Shown here: piece after piece, positions 7,188 through 15,530 of the stretch
How the letters are laid out: the number at the start of each line of letters is the position of its first letter
Numbering within the stretch: position 1 is the stretch's first letter
From: an uncultured Dorea sp.
Lineage (GTDB): Bacteria > Bacillota > Clostridia > Lachnospirales > Lachnospiraceae
Assembly (NCBI GenBank): GCA_910586965.1
Contig: CAJUMF010000016.1
Span: 28,168-92,167 of the forward strand
Direction: 5' to 3'
Length of the DNA stretch: 64,000 nt
The notes under the pieces: model-generated
Seen by the model: the letters and a program-made list of their open reading frames with translations, nothing else
Database searches by the model: none
What the model was told of the DNA's origin: nothing
Program-made: the position numbers and the translations under genes

Positions 7188-8672
7188 ATGAAGAAAATGA
7201 TAAAAAGAATCGCTGCGGCAATGCTTGTAACAGTACTGACATTTATGTCGGCGGGAGGCAGCCTTACGGCGGAAGCAGCGGCTAAAGCACCAAAGAAGAT
7301 GTCGCTTAAAGTAACGGCAAAAAAGATTGACATCAAAGGAAAAGCGACGATTTCCGTGAAATCTGTAAAGCCGTCGGATGCCAGCAAAGCGGTAAAATAT
7401 AAGTCAAGCAATAAAAAGGTAGCTGCCGTGTCATCTAAAGGTGTTGTTACAGGCAAGAAAGCGGGAAAGGCTACGATCACAGTTACATCTAAAAAGAACA
7501 AAAAAGTAAAAAAGACGGTTAAGATAACAGTAAAAAATATGAAACCCACCAGTCTAAGTCTCAGTGCATCAAATCTTTCAATGACCGTCGGTGAGAAGGC
7601 GGAGACGAAAGCAACAGTAAAACCGGCAGGCGTATATTGCCCTGTTTCTTACAAATCCAGCAATTTATCGGTGGCTTCTGTAGATAAAAACGGTAAAGTA
7701 ACAGCGAAAGCTCCGGGAACGGCAGTTATCACAGCAAAGGCAAAAGAGAAAAACAGTAAAGGAAAGTACTTATCAAAAACCTGTAAGGTTACAGTTTCAA
7801 AAAAGCAAGTTGTATATGGAGAGGAATTTAAAGGAGAACTGGTGATCAGTGCTTCTGAGCTTAAGGCAAAGATTGACAGGAAGGAATCCATGATACTTGT
7901 AGATGCCAGAAATATTAAGGCCACGGCAGATACGGCGAAAAATGCAATCACAATGTCGTGGCAGGATATATCCGATTCTTCCTTAAGTAACCGCGGCAAG
8001 GCAGGCTTTGCAAGGACACTGCCCCCAGCGGAAGTGAGTAAAAAGCTCAGTGCGCTTGGACTTGGATTAAATGATCAGATCTTCTTGTTCAGCGACAGGT
8101 ATCAGACGTCGGGCTGGGGTGAAGACGGCAGGATCGCATGGCAGCTTATCCAGTGTGGATATACGAATGTCCGGGTGGTTAACGGCGGCTTCCCGCTTAT
8201 GAAAGATGCAGGGATCCCAACACAGAAAGGACCGTCAAAACCAGCGACAAAGACAGTGAATATCGCAAATGTAGATACAACAAATGAGGTGACGACAGAG
8301 GAACTTCTGAAAGATTATGCATCCTATAAAGTTGTTGATGTCCGCACGGATGATGAGTTTAAGGGGATTAAAGTTGAAGAAGGGACAACCGGAGGGCATA
8401 TGAAGGATGCTTTGCAGGTTCGCTTTACAGATATGTTCCGGCCGGACGGAACACTCAAGAGCAACAGTGAATTAGTGCGGTTGTTTGATGCGGCAGGAAT
8501 TAAAAAGACAGATAAGATAGCCACATGTTGTACGGGAGGAATCCGTTCCGGATACATGCAGCTCGTGCTTAAGATGCTCGGTTATGAGAACAGCTATAAT
8601 TATGCGGAATCAGTCTACAGATGGTCGAATACTGCGGATGCAGGCACAGGAGACTACTGGGTTCAGCAATAG
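7188..8672 (+). CDS. Exported Big_2-Big_2-rhodanese-rhodanese protein
   Basis: 494 residues with a Sec signal peptide ending near AEAAA (about residue 31) and no lipobox. Two bacterial Ig-like Big_2 domains (about 36-117 and 118-200; YKSSNKKVAAVSSKGVVTGK and YKSSNLSVASVDKNGKVTAK are the diagnostic strands) are followed by two rhodanese domains. The first rhodanese (about 212-320; ILVDARN, loop FLFSDRYQTSG) lacks the cysteine; the second (about 340-485; VVDVRTDDEF, loop TCCTGGIRSGY) has it. The rhodanese half closely resembles the lipoprotein at 4484-5416, so this looks like the same enzyme attached to the wall through Ig modules instead of lipid. RBS AAAGGAAAGGA precedes the ATG. Confidence 0.85.
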   Translation: MKKMIKRIAAAMLVTVLTFMSAGGSLTAEAAAKAPKKMSLKVTAKKIDIKGKATISVKSVKPSDASKAVKYKSSNKKVAAVSSKGVVTGKKAGKATITVTSKKNKKVKKTVKITVKNMKPTSLSLSASNLSMTVGEKAETKATVKPAGVYCPVSYKSSNLSVASVDKNGKVTAKAPGTAVITAKAKEKNSKGKYLSKTCKVTVSKKQVVYGEEFKGELVISASELKAKIDRKESMILVDARNIKATADTAKNAITMSWQDISDSSLSNRGKAGFARTLPPAEVSKKLSALGLGLNDQIFLFSDRYQTSGWGEDGRIAWQLIQCGYTNVRVVNGGFPLMKDAGIPTQKGPSKPATKTVNIANVDTTNEVTTEELLKDYASYKVVDVRTDDEFKGIKVEEGTTGGHMKDALQVRFTDMFRPDGTLKSNSELVRLFDAAGIKKTDKIATCCTGGIRSGYMQLVLKMLGYENSYNYAESVYRWSNTADAGTGDYWVQQ

Positions 8673-8703
8673 AAATTGATAAAATGCACAGGCGGAGAAA
8701 TGT

Positions 8704-11019
8704 ATGGAAGACAGAAGAAAACTTGCAGACGGAAAAGAGATATGGGTAATAAAAGCAGGATTTCCTGATGCACCCATTAAAAAGTGGTGGTCAGAATATG
8801 TTTTTTCCAATTCCCTTAAAAAATATCTGGAAAGACTGGGATGTTACGTTATAATCGAATCCTATGATGAGTGGTATGACAGTGGAGAGGCGGATGTTGT
8901 AATCGTGTTGCGGGGGCATAAGGAGTATTTCCCGGACAGGAGCAATAAAGACTGCCTGTATATTATGTGGAATCTAAGCCATCCGGCCACAATTACAGAC
9001 GAGGAATATCAGTCGTATGACCTCCTGTGCATTGGTTCAAGGAAACATGCAGAAAAAGTCGCGCAGAAAGTGACTGTGCCGATAAAATACCTTCCCATGT
9101 GCGCGGATACAGAACTGTTTTATCCGGAAGAATCTGAGCACATCGGGAAGGGATATGACTGGATATTTGTCGGCAATTCAAGATATGTCAGACGAAAAAG
9201 TGTCTCCTGGTCAATTGAGCATGGGATTCCCTTAAAAATATGGGGGGCAAACTGGAAGAATTTCATCCCTGACAGTGAAAAATATGTGGTGGCTGATAAT
9301 ATCCCCAATGACAAACTGCCAGAACTCTATAGAAATGCAAAGGTTACGGTAGACGATCACTATGAGGATATGATAGAAAGCGGATTTATCAACACAAGGA
9401 TCATAGAAGCATTTGCCTGCGGGCTGCCTGTGATATCGGATTACTCGGAAGTGCTTTCTGATATGTTCGGGGATGCAATTCTGTGTTATCGCGATGAAGA
9501 AGAGTTTGTCAGACAGAAAGAAAGAATCGTTGAGGACTATGATAACGTCAAGGAGAAAGTACGGGCATTATGGCCGCTGATCCGTGATCAGTATTCTTTC
9601 AGTGTCCGTGCAGAGCAGCTCGTTCAGTACAGCAGGAAGATCAGGGAATATGGCAGGGAATGTATCCGATGTATGGACAGGCTTTTGTCACCGGATCTTA
9701 TGAAAGAAAAACCAGAGCAAATCGTTTGCCAGAGAGAAGAGTTGACGGATATTAAAGTATCTGTTATTGTGGCTGTATATAACGTCTCAGAGTATTTACC
9801 GGCCTGTATGGACAGTATCATAGGGCAGACTTTGCAGGAGATTGAAATCATCTGTATCGATGACGGTTCAGAAGATGATTCGTTAGAAATACTTAAAAAA
9901 TACGCAGGAAAAGACCGCAGGATATCTGTATTTACTCAGGAAAACTGCGGTCTTCCGACAGTGCGGAACAGAGGATGCAGGAAAGCTTTGGGAGAATATG
10001 TCTATTTTATTGACAGCGATGACACTTTAGAGGAAAAGGCCCTTGAGAATCTGTATCAGAAAAGCAGTGAGCAGAATCTTGATATCTTGTATTTTAACGG
10101 AAGGACAGTATTTGAAACCCCAGGTGACAGGGAAAGACGCCCTGAACTTGAGAATTATTATCTTCGGAAAGCGGCGTATCCGGAGTGTTTAAAAGGGACG
10201 CAGATGTTGACCAAGATGCGGAAAAACAAAGAATACCGGGCGAGCGTCGTGATGCAGTTCTACCGGAGAGGATTTCTTGAGGATGCCGGTCTTGCGTTCT
10301 ATCCGGGTATCCTGCATGAAGACAATGATTTTTCTTTTCGGGCGATGCTTAAGGCAGAACGTACGGGATATCTTCCGGCGGATTACTACAGGCGCAGAGT
10401 GCATGAAGGCTCGATCATATCCGAGACAAATGGAATCTTGCATACGTATGGATATTTCCGGGCCTTACAGAATATGACTTTCTTTGCAGAAACAAGGGAT
10501 TATGATACAGATACGCAGGAAATGATTTATGATATCTTAAAAGGGATGCGATGCAGTCTGAAGAAGGAATTCCAAAAGCTGACCTGGCAGGAGCGGAAGG
10601 CTTTTGATAAGCTTTTGGGGGCGGAAAGCTTTTTGTTCTGGATGTATGTGGAGCGGGAAGAGACTGCGCTTTATACAACGCCGGAAAAGGAAGATATCGA
10701 TGTGAAACAAAGGATACTAAAGCTCAGTCAGGAGAAGATAAAGCTTAACGATAAGCTGCAGCAGACATACAAAGAGAAGTCAGAGATCAACGCAAAGCTG
10801 CAGCGGACGTACAAAGAAAAGTCAGAGATCAACCGGAAACTTCAAGTCACCTATGGAGAGAAGTATGACAGAGGAGTAAGAATAAAAAGTCTTGAGAAAG
10901 AGCTTGCATCTATAAAAAGATCCAGAAGCTATAAGCTTGCGCGGCTTATAGGATTTCCGGTACGTTGTTTCCGGAAGATTTTAAAGGCAGTGAAGAATAG
11001 ATACAAAGGAGAACAGTAG
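8704..11019 (+). CDS. Bifunctional glycosyltransferase: CgeB-like GT plus GT2, coiled-coil tail
   Basis: 771 residues without a signal peptide or membrane helices. Residues 1-330 resemble CgeB/Glyco_trans_1 proteins (MWNLSHPATITDEEY, YLPMCADTELFYP, then FINTRIIEAFACGLPVISDY near 230-250, the GT-B C-domain nucleotide-sugar region). Residues about 350-600 are a GT2 domain (VSVIVAVYNVSEYL, IICIDDGSEDDS, and YFIDSDDTLE as the DxD). The C-terminus has tandem 13-residue repeats of the form YKEKSEINxKLQ, a coiled coil, and a basic SRSYKLARLIGFPV segment. The first of four tandem GT genes; it probably builds a surface glycan or glycosylates a surface protein. Nine identical-direction bases or fewer separate it from the next gene's RBS. 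Confidence 0.85.
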   Translation: MEDRRKLADGKEIWVIKAGFPDAPIKKWWSEYVFSNSLKKYLERLGCYVIIESYDEWYDSGEADVVIVLRGHKEYFPDRSNKDCLYIMWNLSHPATITDEEYQSYDLLCIGSRKHAEKVAQKVTVPIKYLPMCADTELFYPEESEHIGKGYDWIFVGNSRYVRRKSVSWSIEHGIPLKIWGANWKNFIPDSEKYVVADNIPNDKLPELYRNAKVTVDDHYEDMIESGFINTRIIEAFACGLPVISDYSEVLSDMFGDAILCYRDEEEFVRQKERIVEDYDNVKEKVRALWPLIRDQYSFSVRAEQLVQYSRKIREYGRECIRCMDRLLSPDLMKEKPEQIVCQREELTDIKVSVIVAVYNVSEYLPACMDSIIGQTLQEIEIICIDDGSEDDSLEILKKYAGKDRRISVFTQENCGLPTVRNRGCRKALGEYVYFIDSDDTLEEKALENLYQKSSEQNLDILYFNGRTVFETPGDRERRPELENYYLRKAAYPECLKGTQMLTKMRKNKEYRASVVMQFYRRGFLEDAGLAFYPGILHEDNDFSFRAMLKAERTGYLPADYYRRRVHEGSIISETNGILHTYGYFRALQNMTFFAETRDYDTDTQEMIYDILKGMRCSLKKEFQKLTWQERKAFDKLLGAESFLFWMYVEREETALYTTPEKEDIDVKQRILKLSQEKIKLNDKLQQTYKEKSEINAKLQRTYKEKSEINRKLQVTYGEKYDRGVRIKSLEKELASIKRSRSYKLARLIGFPVRCFRKILKAVKNRYKGEQ

Positions 11020-11020
11020 T

Positions 11021-13255
11021 ATGGCAGATATCTCCGTGATCATGCCGGTATATAACAGCGAGAACTATTTAGAGAAGACACTGTCTTCGCTTACAGGACA
11101 GACGTTAGAGGATATAGAGATTATCTGTATCAACGATGGCTCAACGGATAGTTCGGCCGAGATCCTTAATAAATTTTCTGATAAAGATAACAGGATAAAA
11201 GTATTTGACCAGAACCATGCAGGGGCCGGAGGAGCAAGGAATACAGGACTTTCTATGGCTTCAGGGGAGTATGTGGTATTTCTTGATTCTGATGACTTTT
11301 TTGACAGGACCCTGCTGGAAAAGATTGTAGTGAAAGGAAGAAACGTACAGGCAGATGCGTTACTTTTCGGAGCGAAAAGATATGATGACAGAACCGGAGA
11401 AACGACGAATGCCCCCAGATATCTGTGGAGAAGACTGATTCCTGAACAGGAGGTCTTTTCAAGGAGGGATATGGACGGAAAACTGTTTGGCCTTACGACC
11501 CCTCCGCCATGGACCAAGGCATTTCGACGGGATTTTATCCTGGAGCAGAAAATTCTTTTTCAGGAGCTTCCCAACAGTAATGATGTACGTTTTGTACTGA
11601 CTGCTCTTGCAGCGGCGGAGCGGATTGCAGTCATACGGGAAGATCTTGTGTACTACCGTGTGTTCAGAGAAGGGAGTCTTCAGAATAAAAAAGATGAAGC
11701 TCCGCTGTGCTTTCTTGAAGCTTACAGAGCGGCCTATGATGAGCTGAACCGCAGAAGGCTTTACGCCGAGGTGGAAAGAGGCTTCTGTGATATGGTGCTT
11801 TCAGGATGTGTATATAATCTGAATACAATTTACAGTGAAAAAGCACGTTGGAGTATCATGCGTGCTTTATGCAGCGATAGATTCACAGATATGGGGATTT
11901 TAAATCATCCGGCAAAGTATTATGACATGCCGGAATATTTCTATCGGATTGCCGGGATACCTTTTGCGGTGGAGGTAAGGGAAGAGCAGGACAGGTTAAG
12001 AGCGCAGGAAAGAACTGTACAATATAGCGCAGGAGAAGACAAGTGCGGTACAGAGAACAATATTCTTCCGGGGAAGATAAAAGTATCTGTCGTTGTTGCG
12101 GTTTACAATATGCAGCGGTACCTTGCGGAATGTATTGACAGTATCCTTGCACAGACGTTAGAGGAATTGGAAGTACTTTGTATTGATGACGGATCTACAG
12201 ACCAGTCTTTGGAGCTTTTACATTTCTATGCCAGAAAGGATGCAAGAGTTAAGGTATACCATCAGCAAAATGCCGGTTTGTCAGCAGCAAGGAATAGGGG
12301 AGTGTCCCTGGCGGCAGGTGAATATATCTATTTTCTGGACAGTGATGACATGCTGGTGCCGGAAGGGTTGGAGGTGTTGTATCAGAAGAGTGCGGAAAAG
12401 GAATTGGATATTCTGTATTTTAATGGGGAAGCTTTCTATGAAAGCCATGCGTTAGAAAGCGGTCATCCTGAATTCAGAGATTACTATATAAGGAAGGGAA
12501 GTTATCCGGAGCAGTGCCCGGGACAGGAGATGTTTGTGCGGATGCGCCGCACCGGAGAATATCGGACAAATACAGGGCTGCAGTTCTTTAGACGCGGGTT
12601 TCTAAAGATGTGGGGGTGTTGTTTTTGCCCGGGGATACTCCATGAGGATAATGATTTCACTTTTATTACTTTGCTTACAGCAAAAAGAGTCGGATACACA
12701 GAAGGTGTTTATTTTAGAAGGAGAATCCGGAACGACTCCATTATGACGGCAGGGACAAGCTTTGCCCATAGTTACGGATATTTCAGAGGATTTTTAAATA
12801 TGCTGTCATTTGTCACACGGCAGGACTTCCCGGAAGAAATGACAAGTGTGCTCTACGATACCCTGAGAGGAGTACTTGATAATGCAAAAAGCCGGTACAA
12901 TGAACTGCCGGAGGAAGAAAGATATGCATATCTTGGGCTTGAAGGGATGGAGCAGACATTGTTCAGGCTTTTCGTGGAGGAAGAGGCAATCGCACATGCA
13001 GGCATGAAGCGGGCTTACAGAGAAAAGTCTGAGATAAACCGGATACTGCAGAAGACATATGCAGAAAAATCAGAGATAAATCGGAAGCTTCAGATCACGT
13101 ATAAAGAAAAATACGACCGCGGGGTTAAGATCAAGCAGTTAGAGCGGGAACTTGAGGCGATCAAAGAGTCAGAGACATATCGACTGGCACGTATGATCGG
13201 ATTCCCTGTACGGGTAATCCGGAAATTTATCAAAAAGGTGAAAAAGAGTACGTAA
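11021..13255 (+). CDS. Tandem GT2-GT2 glycosyltransferase with coiled-coil tail
   Basis: 744 residues with two complete GT2 domains. The first (about 1-310) has ISVIMPVYNSENYL, ICINDGSTDSS and FLDSDDFFD; the second (about 345-620) has VSVVVAVYNMQRYL, LCIDDGSTDQS and FLDSDDMLVP. The second domain and tail are clearly paralogous to the GT2 domain and tail of the preceding gene (both share LYQKSxExxLDILYFNG and FRRGFL...CFCPGILHEDNDF-like stretches). The tail repeats YREKSEINRILQ and ends in a basic SETYRLARMIGFPV segment. Two catalytic domains in one chain suggest it adds two sugars or polymerises a disaccharide. The start lies one base after the previous stop. Confidence 0.87.
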   Translation: MADISVIMPVYNSENYLEKTLSSLTGQTLEDIEIICINDGSTDSSAEILNKFSDKDNRIKVFDQNHAGAGGARNTGLSMASGEYVVFLDSDDFFDRTLLEKIVVKGRNVQADALLFGAKRYDDRTGETTNAPRYLWRRLIPEQEVFSRRDMDGKLFGLTTPPPWTKAFRRDFILEQKILFQELPNSNDVRFVLTALAAAERIAVIREDLVYYRVFREGSLQNKKDEAPLCFLEAYRAAYDELNRRRLYAEVERGFCDMVLSGCVYNLNTIYSEKARWSIMRALCSDRFTDMGILNHPAKYYDMPEYFYRIAGIPFAVEVREEQDRLRAQERTVQYSAGEDKCGTENNILPGKIKVSVVVAVYNMQRYLAECIDSILAQTLEELEVLCIDDGSTDQSLELLHFYARKDARVKVYHQQNAGLSAARNRGVSLAAGEYIYFLDSDDMLVPEGLEVLYQKSAEKELDILYFNGEAFYESHALESGHPEFRDYYIRKGSYPEQCPGQEMFVRMRRTGEYRTNTGLQFFRRGFLKMWGCCFCPGILHEDNDFTFITLLTAKRVGYTEGVYFRRRIRNDSIMTAGTSFAHSYGYFRGFLNMLSFVTRQDFPEEMTSVLYDTLRGVLDNAKSRYNELPEEERYAYLGLEGMEQTLFRLFVEEEAIAHAGMKRAYREKSEINRILQKTYAEKSEINRKLQITYKEKYDRGVKIKQLERELEAIKESETYRLARMIGFPVRVIRKFIKKVKKST

Positions 13256-13280
13256 CAGTACATGAAAGCAGGAGATTCAT

Positions 13281-14426
13281 ATGGCAAAAGTATCAATTAT
13301 CATACCGGTATATAATGTGGAAAAATATCTTGCAGAATGTATGGAGAGTGTCGTTGGGCAAACACTTGCAGATATAGAGATCATCTGTGTCAATGACGGC
13401 TCTTTGGATGGTTCCTTAAAGGTACTTAAGGAATATGAAAGACAGGATCATAGAATCGTTCTGATCAGTCAGGAGAATCGGGGATACGGAAGCGCCGTGA
13501 ACTGCGGGATGGCGTGTGCGTCCGGAGAGTATGTAGGAATTGTGGAGCCGGACGATTACATTGCACCTGACATGTATGAGGAACTTTATAGGGCGGCAAA
13601 AGAATATGCTCTGGACTTTGTAAAGGCGGATTTTTACCGTTTTACGGCAAATGAGGGCGGAGAGAGGGAGTTTGCCTATAACCATCTCTCGCCAAACCCG
13701 GCGGACTATCATAAAGTATTCAACCCGGGCAGACAGCCGGAGGCGCTCCGCTTTATCATGAATACATGGAGTGGCATCTACCGCCGGGATTTTCTGGAAA
13801 AATACGGCATCCGGCACCATGAGACGCCGGGAGCATCCTTTCAGGACAATGGATTCTGGATTCAGACATTTGTCTATGGAGAGCGGGCGATGCTTATCGA
13901 TAAGCCCTATTACAGAAACCGCCGGGACAATCCGGATTCTTCCGTCAACAGCCGGGAAAAGGTCTACTGCATCAATATAGAATATGATTATATCCGGGGG
14001 CTCCTGATAAAGAATCCCGTGGTGTGGGAACGGTTTAAATATATGTACTGGTTCAAGAAATACCACAATTATATGGGAACACTCTGGAGAATCGGTGAGG
14101 AGTACCGAAGGGAATATGTCTTAAGGTTCAGCGAAGAGCTAAAGCGTGGAATGGCGCTGGGAGAGATTAAGAGAGACGTATTTTCCGATTCGGCATGGAG
14201 CCACATCGAGGGCATGACAGAAGATGCAGAGCAGTATTATATCTGCCGGGTTTATGCGAAAAGTGTGGATGAGCGGTTATTTGAGCGCATAAATGAGCTG
14301 GAGCTTAAGAATCAGAAACTGAAAAATGAGATTGCAAGAGTACGCGGCTCAAAGTCTTTCCGGCTTGGGAGGATGATTTTATGCGTACCCGGGAAATTGA
14401 GAAAGCTGGTTGGCGGGAAGAGATGA
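13281..14426 (+). CDS. GT2 glycosyltransferase with coiled-coil tail
   Basis: 381 residues. GT2 motifs are VSIIIPVYNVEKYL (3-16), ICVNDGSLDGS near 35 and VGIVEPDDYIAP near 90, where the usual DSDD is EPDD. The acceptor region includes ETPGASFQDNGFW and a PDSSVNSREK loop, as in CpsI-like and teichoic GT2 enzymes. A short coiled coil (ELKNQKLKNEIARVRG) and a basic SKSFRLGRMI segment end the protein, matching the tail style of the two preceding enzymes. RBS GCAGGAGATT precedes the ATG. Likely third step of the same glycan pathway. Confidence 0.85.
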   Translation: MAKVSIIIPVYNVEKYLAECMESVVGQTLADIEIICVNDGSLDGSLKVLKEYERQDHRIVLISQENRGYGSAVNCGMACASGEYVGIVEPDDYIAPDMYEELYRAAKEYALDFVKADFYRFTANEGGEREFAYNHLSPNPADYHKVFNPGRQPEALRFIMNTWSGIYRRDFLEKYGIRHHETPGASFQDNGFWIQTFVYGERAMLIDKPYYRNRRDNPDSSVNSREKVYCINIEYDYIRGLLIKNPVVWERFKYMYWFKKYHNYMGTLWRIGEEYRREYVLRFSEELKRGMALGEIKRDVFSDSAWSHIEGMTEDAEQYYICRVYAKSVDERLFERINELELKNQKLKNEIARVRGSKSFRLGRMILCVPGKLRKLVGGKR

Positions 14427-14453
14427 AAAACCGGGAAAGTGGTGGAGACCAGG

Positions 14454-15416
14454 ATGGATAGCAAAGATTTGAAGGTGTCGGTCATCGTGCCGGTTTACAA
14501 TGGGGAAAAGTATATTGAAGAATGTATGGACAGCATCGTCGGGCAGACGCTGAGAGAGATAGAGATTATCTGTGTGGACGATGGTTCTACGGACGGCTCA
14601 CCGGAAATCCTGGAGCGGTTCAGGCGGCAGGACAAAAGGGTGCGCCTTATAAGTCAGGAAAATGCGGGCGCGGGTGCGGCAAGGAACAGAGGGTTTAAAG
14701 AGGCAGGGGGAGAATACCTGTCGTTTTTGGATGCAGATGATTTCTTTGAGCCGGATATGCTGGAGACAGCTTACCGGAAAGCGAAGGAGCAGAAAGCACA
14801 GATTCTTGTATTCGGTTCCGACCAGTACCGGAGCGATTTAGAAAGATATCATCAGGTGGGATGGACAATCCGGAGACATGCCCTGCCGCCGTACCGCCCT
14901 ATGAATTACCGAACGTTCACGGAAAATGTATTCAAAGTGTTCGTGGGCTGGACATGGGATAAGCTGTTTGAAAGAGAATTCGTCCTGAAACATGGGCTTG
15001 AATTTCAGGAGCAGCGGACGTCCAACGACCTTCTCTTCGTCTTTTCGGCACTTGTGCTGGCAGAGCAGATTGAGGTGGAAGAGAGGGTGCTGGCGCATCA
15101 GCGAAGGGATAATCCCGAGTCTTTATCCAACACAAGGGAAAAGTCGTGGCAGTGTTTTTATCATGCACTGACGGCGCTTAAGGAAAATCTGATAAAGTAC
15201 GGGCTGTACTATGAACTGGAGAAGGATTTTATCAATTATGCGCTGCATTTTTCCCTGTGGAACTATAAGACGATACAGGGAGAGAAAAAGGAAGAGTTAC
15301 GCAGGATGCTAAAAAAAAGGTGGTTTCGGGAGCTTGGGATTGCGGGGCGGAAGAAAGAGTATTTTTATGACAAGGGGGAGTATGGGGAGTACAGGGAGAT
15401 TATGAAAATTTTTTAG
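14454..15416 (+). CDS. GT2 glycosyltransferase
   Basis: 320 residues: VSVIVPVYNGEKYI, ICVDDGSTDGS and SFLDADDFFEP (DxD) form the GT2 catalytic core, with TSNDLLFVF and AHQRRDNPESLSNTREK later. It lacks the coiled-coil tail of its three neighbours. The ATG at 14454 is preferred to a GTG at 14439 because a GTGGTGGAG stretch then sits at ribosome-site distance. Last gene of the four-GT unit. Confidence 0.83.
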   Translation: MDSKDLKVSVIVPVYNGEKYIEECMDSIVGQTLREIEIICVDDGSTDGSPEILERFRRQDKRVRLISQENAGAGAARNRGFKEAGGEYLSFLDADDFFEPDMLETAYRKAKEQKAQILVFGSDQYRSDLERYHQVGWTIRRHALPPYRPMNYRTFTENVFKVFVGWTWDKLFEREFVLKHGLEFQEQRTSNDLLFVFSALVLAEQIEVEERVLAHQRRDNPESLSNTREKSWQCFYHALTALKENLIKYGLYYELEKDFINYALHFSLWNYKTIQGEKKEELRRMLKKRWFRELGIAGRKKEYFYDKGEYGEYREIMKIF

Positions 15417-15453
15417 AGGAAGGTATATTTATGTAGCTGAGAAAGTTTTGGCA

Positions 15454-15462
15454 TGATATAAT
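15454..15462 (+). promoter_or_regulatory. Extended -10 element
   Basis: TGATATAAT (TGnTATAAT) lies about 70 bases before the next gene with no good -35 hexamer. A likely start for transcription of the AAA-ATPase-like gene. Confidence 0.4.
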
Positions 15463-15530
15463 GTATTAACTCTGATTTTGGAAGACAGACTTGGCAGGGC
15501 AATCGGCGATAATTGAAAGGAAGTGGGCTT

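Noticed and set aside
10740..10870. Tandem DNA repeats suggesting a CRISPR-like or minisatellite array
   Set aside because: The repeats are in frame and encode the YKEKSEIN coiled-coil units of a glycosyltransferase; there are no spacers.
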